Positions 28,901-37,350 of a DNA stretch of 64,000 bases are shown here, piece by piece (position 1 is the stretch's first letter; the number at the start of each line of letters is the position of its first letter). The position numbers were made by a program, and so were the translations under genes. The notes under the pieces are model-generated. The model did not search any database, was not told the origin of the DNA, and saw only the letters and a list, made by a program, of their open reading frames with translations. Source of the stretch: Thiohalocapsa sp. PB-PSB1 (lineage in GTDB: Bacteria > Pseudomonadota > Gammaproteobacteria > Chromatiales > Chromatiaceae); NCBI GenBank assembly GCA_016745215.1, contig CP050890.1, positions 3,038,001 to 3,102,000 on the forward strand. The letters run 5' to 3'.

Positions 28901-30270
28901 ATGACGAGGTCGCGATCACCGTCGCCATCCATGTCCAGGAACACGGGCGCCGCATAAGATCCCACATCGATGCTCAGTCCGACAGCCGTCGAGCCGGAGA
29001 CAGGCTCGACGAAGTCATAGGTGCCGTCTGCCTGGAAATCCCACGCGTACTCGACAATGGTTCCGTCCGGATCGTCGCCCTCGCCGAGCAGCGAGGTCAT
29101 CAGCGGCGTCCCCCCGTTCGAGGGACGCGCAAGGGCCTCGGCGGTGGGCGTGGTCCCGTCGCCGGGCGCTGGCAACACCTCGATCTGAACCGTTGCGGTT
29201 CCGGTGAGGCCGTCGTTGTCGACCACGGTCAGTGCCGCATCATAGGTCCCGGGCGCCGTGTAGGTGTAGGCCGTGTTCATGGACGCGATGAGGCGGATGT
29301 CCCGGCTGCCGTCGCCGTTGAAGTCCCAGTCGTAGTACTCGGGGCTGCCGTCGATGTCGGTACCGTCGGAGAAGAAGGTAACGGTCAACGGCGCCTCACC
29401 CCGAGTAGGATAGGCGCGCGGCAGGGCCTGAGGCGGACCGGCAACGGAGACAACGAAGGTGCGGGTGGCGAACAAGCCAGTGTCATCGTAGACGTTGATG
29501 GTTGCAGGGTAGACGCCGCCGACATCGTAGGTGTGCGTGGTGTCTCCAGTGCTCGGGTCGGTGAAGTCGATGATGCCGTCGCCCTCGAAATCCCAATCGT
29601 AACGAACGACGACACCGTCCGGATCCTCGGCGCTCGCGCTGAAGGTGACCAAAAGCGGCGCATCGCCGGTGAGCGGGGAGACCGATGCCGTCAGCTCGGG
29701 CGCGACGCCGACGGAGATGACGACCAGGTCGCTGCTCGCGTTGCCGTCGTTGTCCGTCACGATCAGCCTGGCCTCGTACAGACCTGCCGTTTCGTAGCGG
29801 AAGGCGCCGGACGCGGTACTCGGGCTGCGCTGATCGACGATACCGTCGCCGTTGAAGTCCCACTCGTAGAGCGCGATGCTGCCGTCCGCATCCGATGCCA
29901 CGGCGGAAAAGGCCACGTCCAAGGGGGCGGTGCCCTCTGAAGGGCTGGCACTGGCGACGACCTGTGGGGCCACTAGCGCCTCGATGGTCTGGCTGGCCGT
30001 TGCGGTGAAGCCGCGGGCGTCGGTGACGCTCAGGTCGACGCCGTAGCTGCCCCCTGTCTGGTAGAGTTGGACGAAGCTGGGCCGAGTATCGTCGACGATG
30101 CCGTCGTTATTCAGATCCCAGGCGTAGCTGTAAGGCGGGAAGCCGCCGGACATCTCGGCCGTGAACGCGACCTCTAGTGGAACGCTGCCGCGGTCGGGAT
30201 TGGCGAGGATTGAAGCGATGGGCGGGCCGGCCTCCACCGCGACGGTATCGGGGTTATAGTCACTCAACAT
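25996..30270 (-). CDS. PKD-domain protein with a ten-unit FG-GAP-like propeller and FlgD-type Ig repeats
   Basis: 1,424 residues. About 1-430: five PKD domains (repeating 'YEWDFNGDG'-type and 'YTAPGTYDAALTVVDN' motifs). About 430-985: ten units of the pattern 'IDVGSYAAPxxxDxDxDGD.DLLVGNSxGQ', with Asp-rich calcium loops. About 985-1110: further PKD. The last 300 residues have FlgD-like Ig repeats ('LTWDGRDGEGNLVAPGTYSI'). The propeller interrupts a PKD domain: its first half is '...IVEYAWDFQADGTYDF' and its second half 'YTDAGTYTAVLRVTDNSG' after unit ten. No signal peptide and no good ribosome site, and the frame is continuous with the gene upstream except for one TAA. Likely extracellular adhesive or scaffold; function unknown. 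Confidence 0.85.
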   Translation of the reverse strand: MLSDYNPDTVAVEAGPPIASILANPDRGSVPLEVAFTAEMSGGFPPYSYAWDLNNDGIVDDTRPSFVQLYQTGGSYGVDLSVTDARGFTATASQTIEALVAPQVVASASPSEGTAPLDVAFSAVASDADGSIALYEWDFNGDGIVDQRSPSTASGAFRYETAGLYEARLIVTDNDGNASSDLVVISVGVAPELTASVSPLTGDAPLLVTFSASAEDPDGVVVRYDWDFEGDGIIDFTDPSTGDTTHTYDVGGVYPATINVYDDTGLFATRTFVVSVAGPPQALPRAYPTRGEAPLTVTFFSDGTDIDGSPEYYDWDFNGDGSRDIRLIASMNTAYTYTAPGTYDAALTVVDNDGLTGTATVQIEVLPAPGDGTTPTAEALARPSNGGTPLMTSLLGEGDDPDGTIVEYAWDFQADGTYDFVEPVSGSTAVGLSIDVGSYAAPVFLDMDGDGDRDLVIGNSNGQLLVYENRADSGSDAPVWAAGQTLRDETDTVIDVGSYAEPTVDDIDGDGDHDLLVGNSSGQIYLVENTGGSAAPSWVRRDRITDGTGSVIDVGSYANLLLLDHDADGDRDLLIGNSNGTLTLYLRGGTTQSPVWSPAGQLQNDTGAVIDVGSYAAPMLLPGAAADEDELSVGNSSGQIRRFLNIGTAASPSWQDGGLLQTPGGSTVDVGSYANPILFDLVTDGPVHLMVGDSDGRLDIVTEQTGGWAQTLSGYNAFDVGTYSSPALADLDSDADLDLLIGNSSGQLYLRSNLGTATSVAWFLAERLVDPTGAVIDIGSRAAPTLVDLDDDGDLDIVVGNSSGRLFLVRNDGDAATPSWAAGAQINYGNGSVIDVGSYAAPVAGDFDSDGDMDLLVGNSGGLVRYLRNDGDSSAPSWVSAGNLALASGGTLDVGSYAYPAVYDPDRNGTLDLLVGNSDGQMRHFDNLVPFDFSLVAAAGQLDGIDVGSYAAPAFADIDSDGDDDAFVGNSNGLMSLYPRYGQVLVEYTDAGTYTAVLRVTDNSGETATDDVMIEVLPPGSPSALGSATPVIGDVPLTVQFSGRGEDADGNIVEYAWDFDGDGTFDHSSATDGSASYTYTTAGIFDAVLRVTDDSGLTATDKVRIEAGFTITPSIGTVAFNPSAGEIGNIQTVIEGGEALVTIRILDGQGNLVRTLVNGALRGPGTYQDPWAGTDQNGQPVPDGPYYAVIEYTYNGETEVVDLREQAVFEEFTPTRSFSSSFNPYEGDPVTVSYQIPWAAEVSLYFWTRDDSRPGSSIAPVRTLFLRDARPPGSYSDVWDGFDDNGVVVEPGREYPVTLWLYRLPENAILVNGNRPEITAISVAPQYFNPSYNPYASGPAPSAVVSLETTKTATLQAEILNEQGLLVRRITRASRPAGANALTWDGRDGEGNLVAPGTYSIGVTAIDAIGNRSLSRYAAVTVRY

Positions 30271-31770
30271 GATAACCAGATATGCCCTTTTGTTTTTGGT
30301 GTGTGAGTGCAGGCCTTAAACGAAAGGGACAGTTTTGATGTCACGTGAGAGGACTATACTCGCCAAGACTCCGTCACTGACGACGAGTTGTATGGCGTAG
30401 GTGCCGACCGCGTCGGGGACGAAGGTCGGTGACACGGTGTCATCCTCCGCCAGGGTTGCGGTGTTACCCTCGGGACTCGCGGTGAATGACCAGGTAAAGG
30501 TCAGTTCATCGAAGTCCGGATCGCTCGACAGGGAGCCATCGAGCTCGACCAACTCACCGACAAGGACCTCTTGGTCTGGGCCAGCATTGGCGCTCGGACG
30601 CGAGTTGGCAGTGGTTATCGTGATCCAATCCGGAGCGCTGTCGGCCATGCCATCGTTAACCACGAGCCGAACCACGTAGGTGCCGGGGCGGTCGATGGGC
30701 AGAGTCGGCTGCGGCAAGGTCGGATCGCTCAGCGCGGTACTGCTCTGGGCAGGACGTGAGGTGAGCGCCCACGCGTAAGTCAGCGGATCGAGCTCCGGAT
30801 CGGTCGAGCCGGTACCGTCCAGCAGAACGACATCGCCTACGAACGCGGACTGATCGGGACCGGCATCGGCCACAGGCGGAAGGTTCTGCGTCGAGACCAC
30901 CACGGTATCCGCCAGGCTGTTGACCAGGCCGTCGTTGACCACCAGTTGCACCACATAGTCACCCGGAACGTCGACGGTGAAGCTCGGCCGAACGGCGGTC
31001 GGATCGGAAAGGTCGGCGGCGCTCCCATCGGGAACCGTCGCGAACGACCAGAAGAAGGTCAGGAGATCACCGTCGGCATCCGTCGAGCCACTGCCGTCGA
31101 GAACGGCGACGTCGTTCAGCAACACTGATTGATCTGCACCTGCATTCGCCACCGGTTGGGTGTTCTCAGTCGTAACCGTCACCCTGTCCACGGCGCTGGT
31201 AGCGATGCCGTCGCTGACGACGAGCCGGACCACATAGGTACCATCCACGTCGGCGACGAAGCTGGGGTCGACCGCCCCGGCATCGGAGAGTGTCGCCGAA
31301 CTGCCATCCGGCAGGCTCTCGAACTCCCACGAGAAGCTAAGCAAGTCGCCGTCTGGATCGTTCGAGCCGGAGCCGTCCAAGGTCACAAGATCGTCCACTC
31401 GAACTGACTGATCGCCCCCCGCATCGGCGATCGGTAGGCTGTTCGTGGTGGTGATGGTCACGCGGTCGGCGGGGCTGTCGTCGGTACCGTCGTTGACAAT
31501 CAGCTCGACGAGGTAGCTGCCACGCAGATCGGCCACGAACGTCGGCCGCACCCCGGTCGTGGTCGAAAGCGACGCGCCGCTTCCCGTCGGTACTGAAACG
31601 AGGAACCAATTGTAGGTTAGCGGGTCGCCGTCGGCATCGCTCGATCCGCTGCCGTCCAGTGACACCGTCGACCCGACCCCGACCGTTTGAGCCGTTCCGG
31701 CATTGGCGATAGGTGGCGTGTTCTCGCTAGAGACCGGGTAACCGTCTGTGCCATAGGCACCAACGACGTA

Positions 31771-33214
31771 TAGTTTTTCAGGTAAATAATTTCTCGGAAT
31801 GAGCGGATAGAGGCTCAAGCGACGCCGGCGTTGGTGCGTCATTTCTTCATCACGCGGATCACTTGGGTGGCATCGTCGAGATAGGTACGGAAGACCCCCA
31901 GAACCGAGGCACGCAGTTCCTCGAAGGTTTCGAAGTACTTCAGATGAGTCGCCTCTTTCTTGGTGTTTCGCCAGAGCTTTTCGATCGGATTGTACTCGGG
32001 CGAGAATGCCGGCAGGGGTTCAACCGATAAGCGCTGAGCGTGATCGGCTTTGAATTGGTTGACCTCGCCACTGCGGTGGTAGGGGGCGCTATCCTCGATC
32101 AAGATGATCGGCGTGTCGAAGCGCGCCAAGCGTTGTTTGAGAAATTCCACGTAGCCGGCGCTATTGAAACGACCGCTGCCTTCAGCCGCCGTGTGCAACT
32201 GGTCTTGATAGCGGGCGCGGCAGGCGGCGCCGAGCACCTCGTCCAAGGCCTGATAAAAGCGCTCTTGCGTCGGATAGCTTAGGCCCTTCAAAGGGGCTAA
32301 TTGCGCGACGATCTCGGTCGGCACCCCGTCGGCTTTGAGCTGCTTGAGGGCTTTCGGCTTTAGGCTATAGGCCAGTGCCTCGCGGTACTCAAACGCCCCA
32401 TCGAAGAAACTGATCGCCCCGAACAGCTTCAATCCCTTGCGTATCCCCCGGGTCTTGACCACTGGCTGTTGGCCGCGCACCGCCCACGTACGGCTCAACG
32501 AGCCCCACATCGCAAACGACACCTCGTCGGTGAACAGGATCACCGCACCCGTGGCTTTGGCCTGCTGCACAATGCGCGGCCACGTCTGTTCCACCCACTG
32601 CCGACGCGCCTGCTTGTATTCCTCCTCGTCGCTGCGGTCGCTGATAAAACGTGCCTTCTGATAACTCAGCCCCAGCTTCTTGAGCAACGTGCTCAGGTAG
32701 CGTGGGTTGTAGCTCACCCCGAAGCGTCGCCAGATCAGCTCCGCAATCATCGCCGTGTTCCATACCCCGCAGCTGAATCCATTCGCCTGCGGTCCTTTCT
32801 CCACCCAGTCGCGCACCTGCCGCTTCTGCTCCGGCGTCAGTTTCGACTTGCGTCCCCGCCCCTGATAGTGTTGACCTCGCAACCACGCCAGCCCTTGCAC
32901 CATAAACCGTTTCAGCCAGTTCTCCAGCGTCTTCACACTGACTCCCAACAGCTTCCCAATCTCCGGCCATGGTCTGCCTTCGGCAATCCACACCAGCCCT
33001 TGGACCAGCTTGTACAGCCGCAGATTATTCAGCGCGTGCGCTCGAACCAGCTCCTTTTCCAGTTCCTCCATGATCGCTTTTGAACAGCTCACTGATACCA
33101 TGCGTTACCCCCTGTTGATTTGGTCGTGTTTGTATGAGGTGTGGTGACCCTCAACTTTACCAAACAGCTGGGGGTTTTTGATGTGCCACTGGAAATTAAT
33201 TTTCTGAAAATCTA
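31771..33214 (-). mobile_element. IS630-family element in the dockerin gene
   Basis: 1,444 bp, ends TAGTTTTTCAGG and CTGAAAATCTA (imperfect inverted repeats that continue as AAATAATTTC/GAAATTAATTT), flanked by TA on both sides, the IS630 target. Transposase gene intact. Confidence 0.9.
31839..33101 (-). CDS. IS630-family transposase
   Basis: 420 residues, intact. N-terminal helix-turn-helix part ('KLLGVSVKTLENWLKRFM'), then DDE: 'AVILFTDEVSFAMWGSLSRT' (Asp), 'PIILIEDSAPYHRS' (Asp), 'FSPEYNPIEKLWRNTKKEAT' (Glu). A Met at 33071 is an alternative start. Belongs with 31771-33214. Confidence 0.92.
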   Translation of the reverse strand: MVSVSCSKAIMEELEKELVRAHALNNLRLYKLVQGLVWIAEGRPWPEIGKLLGVSVKTLENWLKRFMVQGLAWLRGQHYQGRGRKSKLTPEQKRQVRDWVEKGPQANGFSCGVWNTAMIAELIWRRFGVSYNPRYLSTLLKKLGLSYQKARFISDRSDEEEYKQARRQWVEQTWPRIVQQAKATGAVILFTDEVSFAMWGSLSRTWAVRGQQPVVKTRGIRKGLKLFGAISFFDGAFEYREALAYSLKPKALKQLKADGVPTEIVAQLAPLKGLSYPTQERFYQALDEVLGAACRARYQDQLHTAAEGSGRFNSAGYVEFLKQRLARFDTPIILIEDSAPYHRSGEVNQFKADHAQRLSVEPLPAFSPEYNPIEKLWRNTKKEATHLKYFETFEELRASVLGVFRTYLDDATQVIRVMKK

Positions 33215-33563
33215 TAGTTGATGTCGTCCATGTCAACATCGCCATCACCGTCGGTATCCGCGATACGACAACGCGGAACTGTGAGCGGGTCCTGGCCGAA
33301 ACAGGAGCTGACCAGCGAGACATCATAGATATTGACGATGCCATCGTCGTTTAGGTCGGGATCCGGCGCTTGAGCCGCTGCCATCGACACCGCCAATGCG
33401 CACGTGGCGGCAAGCATGACGGAGAATTGCCGCCTGCGGCGGCGAACACCGTCACTGCGGCCTCGACCCAAGTACCGTGTGAGGCAAGCGATGCTGTTCT
33501 CTAATCCACCGACCTCTTCGTCCGTTACGCAGCGTGGATCCATATCTTGCCTCCCGTAGAGAC

Positions 33564-33719
33564 CAGCCCTTTCAAGGTGTTGATACGTGTACGATCGCAA
33601 CAGCATGATTTTGCCATGTTGGCTTTCCGACAAGCTGGCAAGCGACTGCGAATGCCTGCGAGCCATTGACGCTAAGAGACTGATTCATAATGTTGTTTTT
33701 ACGCACCTTGAAAGGGCTG
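33564..33719. mobile_element. MITE with IS4-type ends between cohesin-like and dockerin genes
   Basis: 156 bp with perfect 16-bp inverted ends CAGCCCTTTCAAGGTG / CACCTTGAAAGGGCTG and a perfect 10-bp target duplication CCGTAGAGAC (33554-33563 and 33720-33729). The core CCCTTTCAAGGT equals that of the IS4 element at 19418, and 10 bp fits its duplication length. It ends about 20 bp before the dockerin start, just outside the ribosome site. No coding capacity. Confidence 0.88.
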
Positions 33720-33785
33720 CCGTAGAGACTTAGGTCGCCCGATGATGAGGTTCTTCGCCCAACTAACCTTTGCTAGAACAGATCG

Positions 33786-34290
33786 TCATCCGCGCGACCC
33801 AAAGCGCCTCTCAGGTCGACGCACAGTGGACAATGCCGCGACGCCTGCTAGCATTAGGACTATCGTTCCCGGAGTTGATGCCTGTTGTACATTTACCTCG
33901 GCGTCGGCGATACCACCAACGGCGATAGGCACCCCAAAGGGCGCAGAAAGATCAACCTGCGTCAGTTCTAACGACGCGGTTCCTGCCATCAGCGCCTCGA
34001 GAGTGATAGCAGCAAGCACGCCGTCCCCGACCGCACCCGTGGGGAGCAGCGTCGAGACAGCAAAATTGACGTCCGGCACCGTCAAGTCATCCTGCAGGAC
34101 GATAGACGGCGCTAATAAGAAACCGCCGTCGACTACAGACTGCGCGCCGAGCACCGTACCGCCGTAGGACAGCGCGAACTCGAAGGCATTGAGTGGAGCA
34201 ACGGCGTCGACACCGCTGATTACGACCCAAGCATCAAACATCGTCCCTTCTATTTCTACTTTGTTAGATTGGTCCTGGCTATAACTTTTT
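33786..34290 (-). pseudogene. Cohesin-like domain protein with PEP-CTERM-like tail, 3' fragment
   Basis: The translation from about 34260 on, 'GTMFDAWVVISGVDAVAPLN' and 'AFEFALSYGGTVLGAQSVVD', resembles type I/II cohesin-like domains common in PEP-CTERM proteins. The C-terminus 'ASTPGTIVLMLAGVAALSTV' plus RRPERR has the PEP-CTERM layout: a Pro-Gly-Thr motif, one membrane helix, then Arg cluster. No own start or signal peptide; the first ~25 codons belong to AT-rich sequence next to the IS701. The 5' part is probably at 38455-38700. Confidence 0.7.
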
Positions 34291-34341
34291 GATATTAGTA
34301 TACTATCTGACTCAATGCTCAACTATAAGGAAAATTTATTC

Positions 34342-35743
34342 ATGAATAATCAAATTTTTTTCTACCGACACCTCTACCAATCCGCTTGATAACATTGCCG
34401 AGCGCTTTACCCGTTTCAGTTTGCGCTTCAAAGGGCATTTTCAGAACACAACCCGCAGTGTGCTCAAGCCGGTTGGGGACTCTTTGCGGGGTCTGATGCA
34501 AGCCGATCCGAACAAGAAGAATATGGAACGCATGGAGGAACGGGTTCCGGACTCTGACGAACAGCAGCTTCAGCAGATGCTCACGGATTCTCCGTGGGAT
34601 CATCAAGCGGTCATGGACCAGGTGGCGTTGGAGGCGGATCGATGGCTGGGTGGGCATCCGGAGAGTTGCCTATTGCTTGATGAAACTGGCTTCGAGAAGT
34701 CTGGCAAGCACTCGGTGGGGGTTGGCCGACAGTGGTTTGGGCGCGGTGGGAAGGTGGAGAATTGCCAAGTCGGAGTCATGGCCGCATTGGGTCGCGATCA
34801 GCGTGTGACCTTGATCGATGCGCGCCTGTATCTGCAGCAAAGCTGGTGTGAGGATGCGCAGCGCTGCGAGCGGGCCGGAGTACCCGAGGCGAAGCGCGTG
34901 TTTCGGACAAAGATCGCGCTGGCGTTGGAGATGGTGGCCCATCAACGCCAGATCGGGGTTCGCTTTTCATGGGTTGGCGCAGATGGGTTTTACGGCAACG
35001 ATCCGGGTTTTCTGCGTGGTCTGGAGGCGATGGGAGAGGTGTTTGTTGCCGATGTGCATTGCGATCAATTGATGTTTGTTGAAGATCCGAAGCCGACGGT
35101 CAAGCAGAAGAAAGGCAAACGTGGCCGCCCTGCAACCAAGCTCGAGGCCAACAGCGCCGCGATACGGGTTGATGAATGGCAAGCGCAACAGCCGCCTGAG
35201 GCCTGGCAACGGGTCAAGATCCGTGACAGCACGCGCGGAAAACTGGAGGTGGAGGTGCTGCATCAAAGGGTCTGGTTGTGGGATAACGAGGAGAGCGCGG
35301 CGCATGAGTGGCACTTGCTTGTGCGCCGTGAGATCCATGCCCCCGATGAGATCAGATATACCCTATCGAATGCTCCGGCGGAGACGCCAGTCAAGCGCTT
35401 GGCGCAGATGCAGGCACAGCGCTACTGGGTGGAGCGTGCCTTCCAGGATGGCAAATCCGAATGTGGTATGGCGGACTATCAGGTGCGCAAGTGGAGCGGC
35501 TGGCATCATCACATGGCCTTGGTGTTCATGGCGATGCTGTTCATGTTGGAGGAGCGACTACGCGCCGCGGATGTGTACCCATTGCTGAGTTGCTCCGACA
35601 TCGAGGAGCTGTTGAAACAGTTTCTGCCAAGGCGCGCGGTAACCCAGGAGGAGGTTCTTGCGCAGATGCAAAAACGCCATCGAAAGCGCTTTGCCAGCAT
35701 ACGCGCCCAGTACGCCAAGCAGGGCGTTGAGCTTTGGGAGTAA
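34342..35743 (+). pseudogene. IS701-family transposase with a T7-tract frameshift near its start
   Basis: The main frame gives 440+ residues with IS701 features: 'GGHPESCLLLDETGFEKSGK' (Asp), 'QWFGRGGKVENCQVGV', 'FSWVGADGFYGND' (Asp) and 'YWVERAFQDGKSECGMADYQ' (Glu). The natural start is the ATG at 34342, eleven bases after AAGG: it reads MNNQI and then enters seven Ts (34355-34361). One T fewer would join it to 'FSTDTSTNPLDNIAERFTRF' and the rest. As written, only the TTG at 34421 opens the main frame. It is a mutation, a slippery control site, or a sequencing error. I could not define the element's ends. Confidence 0.8.
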
Positions 35744-36227
35744 AGCGGTTACGCAAGCGATTGCGCAGCGCGTGAGGATGCACCATCAAGCATTTTTTTG
35801 CGCTCGCCGCTGCACGGCTGGGTCGTACTGATCAGGGGACACCCGGTCGCCAAAATCAATGGGGTAAGCTCAGTGCATTGGCACTGCCGGCACCGCCATG
35901 TCTGGTTTTTATCCTGATCCCGGAAAATGACATCGAGGCATGCGCGGGACGGCCTGTACGCGCTTGCAGATGCGCTCTGCATGCCGTGAAAGTTGTGTTT
36001 CAGATGGGGCCATATGGCGGTGCGGTGGAAACCGCACCCTTGCTGGTCGCGACCTGAGCGATCGCCTTGTCAGCGGCGATGACCTGCAGTCGATTGTTGA
36101 CCCGATGCAACGATCCATGAGTAAGATGGCCAACTAATCTTTTCAAATAAATCAATAAATTAAAGTCGTAAAACGGCGTAGCTGCTCTGCTTGCTGGGCC
36201 AGTGGGAAAAGTAACAAAGTAGAACTA
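35744..36227. other. Remnant sequence between IS701 and IS630
   Basis: About 480 bases without a supportable gene. Contains GATCAGGGGACACCC, a REP/IS-border-like motif, and a short minus frame with 'WRCRQCQC' that I cannot place. Probably the right part of the IS701 element plus older debris. Confidence 0.4.
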
Positions 36228-36357
36228 TAGACTTTCAGAAAATGTTTCTGGTAAGTACGAAGTTGTGTCTTTGCATGAATTAACGACTGGACGAAATCAG
36301 TTTGTCGCTCTACTGTCACATAGATTCTGATGCGACAGGAGCGAAAAGACATGTTGA

Positions 36358-37350
36358 GAGACTGTATGGGAACTAAACCACTGATTTGGCGTCTAAAAAA
36401 TCTGAAAAACTAAACGATTTAATACGATTTTCCCTTTTTTATTCGGAGAAATCAAGATGACTTCAGATAATGTTCATACACCTGTACGCTATCCAAGTGA
36501 CCTGTCAGACGAAGAATGGGCAATCATCGAGCAAGTCTTGAACGAACTTGACCCGTATAAGACAGGGCGCCGCCGTGATTCGAATCTACGCGAGATTCTG
36601 AATGCCATTTTCTATTTGAATAAGACAGGCTGCCCTTGGCGTTATTTACCGAAAGATTTTCCTCCTTACACCCTTGTCAATTACTACTATAACAAGTGGA
36701 CACACAGTGGTTTGCTGGAGCAGATCAATGCAGAGCTACGGGCGCGTTTGCGCCAAATGAAAGGCCGAAATCCCGATCCAAGTGGCGCCATCATTGATAG
36801 CCAAAGTGTCAAAGGGACACCGGAGTCATCGGTCGAATCCGGCTTCGATGGTGGTAAGCTTGTCAAGGGCCGGAAGCGACATATCGTCGTTGATACAATA
36901 GGTTGCCTGCTTGTCGTCTACGTGCATGCAGCTAATGTGTATGACGGAAAAGCAGCTCGTGAAATTCTCACGCGTCTATTCGTGCTCCTGCAGAGTGTAA
37001 AGCATATTTGGGCTGATTGCGGCTATATGGGCAAAGAGCTTTTTAATTGGGTATTATCTGAATTTAATTGCACCCTCGAGATTGTAAAGAGGCAGAAAAG
37101 AAAGAAAGGTTTTCATGTATTGCCGCGTCGCTGGGTCGTGGAGCGCACATTTGCTTGGCTTGGCCGGTCTCGTCGACTGAGTAAAGATTATGAAAGAGAA
37201 CCGAGATCAAGTGAGTCACAGGTCTATCTTGCATCGTCACGTTTATTGCTTCGTCAAATTTGTAATAATCAAATAGCTTATGAGTAGACTATTCGAATTT
37301 ATTGCGTTATTTGGGTCGAACATTAAAGAAAATAGTTTTCATACAGCGTC
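36358..37350 (+). mobile_element. IS5-family element (IS427/IS1031-like)
   Basis: 993 bp. Left end GAGACTGTATGGGAACTA; right end is the imperfect complement (AGTTTTCATACAGCGTC). A TGA repeats at both borders (36355-36357 and 37351-37353), a 3-bp target duplication, in register with the interrupted IS630 gene. Base composition is clearly more AT-rich than the surroundings, suggesting arrival from another host. Confidence 0.8.
36457..37287 (+). CDS. IS5-family transposase
   Basis: 276 residues, intact. N-terminal 'YPSDLSDEEWAIIEQVL' and 'RREILNAIFYLNKTGCPWRY'-type region (here LREILNAIFYLNKTGCPWRY). DDE: 'GAIIDSQSVKGTPESS' (Asp), 'KHIWADCGYMGKEL' (Asp) and 'RRWVVERTFAWLGRSRRLSK' (Glu). Ribosome site GGAGA before the ATG. 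Confidence 0.92.
   Translation: MTSDNVHTPVRYPSDLSDEEWAIIEQVLNELDPYKTGRRRDSNLREILNAIFYLNKTGCPWRYLPKDFPPYTLVNYYYNKWTHSGLLEQINAELRARLRQMKGRNPDPSGAIIDSQSVKGTPESSVESGFDGGKLVKGRKRHIVVDTIGCLLVVYVHAANVYDGKAAREILTRLFVLLQSVKHIWADCGYMGKELFNWVLSEFNCTLEIVKRQKRKKGFHVLPRRWVVERTFAWLGRSRRLSKDYEREPRSSESQVYLASSRLLLRQICNNQIAYE

Larger units (their letters stand above)
30316..33543 (-). pseudogene. Dockerin-PKD/K319-type secreted protein, split by IS630
   Basis: Start chosen at ATG 33543, seven bases after GGGAGG. Signal peptide after an Arg-rich stretch ('MLAATCALAVSMAAAQA'). Then two dockerin-like calcium repeats, 'DLNDDGIVNIYDVSLVSSC' and 'ADTDGDGDVDMDDINY'. The IS at 31771-33214 interrupts here; removing it with one TA gives 'DDINYVVGAYGTDGYPV', the normal dockerin end. 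Next come five PKD/cadherin-like domains of the 'ANAGxDQxVxxxxxVxLDGSxS' pattern. Ends TAA at 30316. Rebuilt length about 590 residues. Would be secreted and could dock to the cohesin-like protein upstream. Confidence 0.85.

Noticed and set aside
28576..29940. A 454-codon plus-strand frame opposite the PKD/propeller gene
   Set aside because: It is antisense to a GC-rich repetitive coding region; its translation is Val/Gly/Asp/Arg-rich without motifs, while the minus strand has clear domain repeats.
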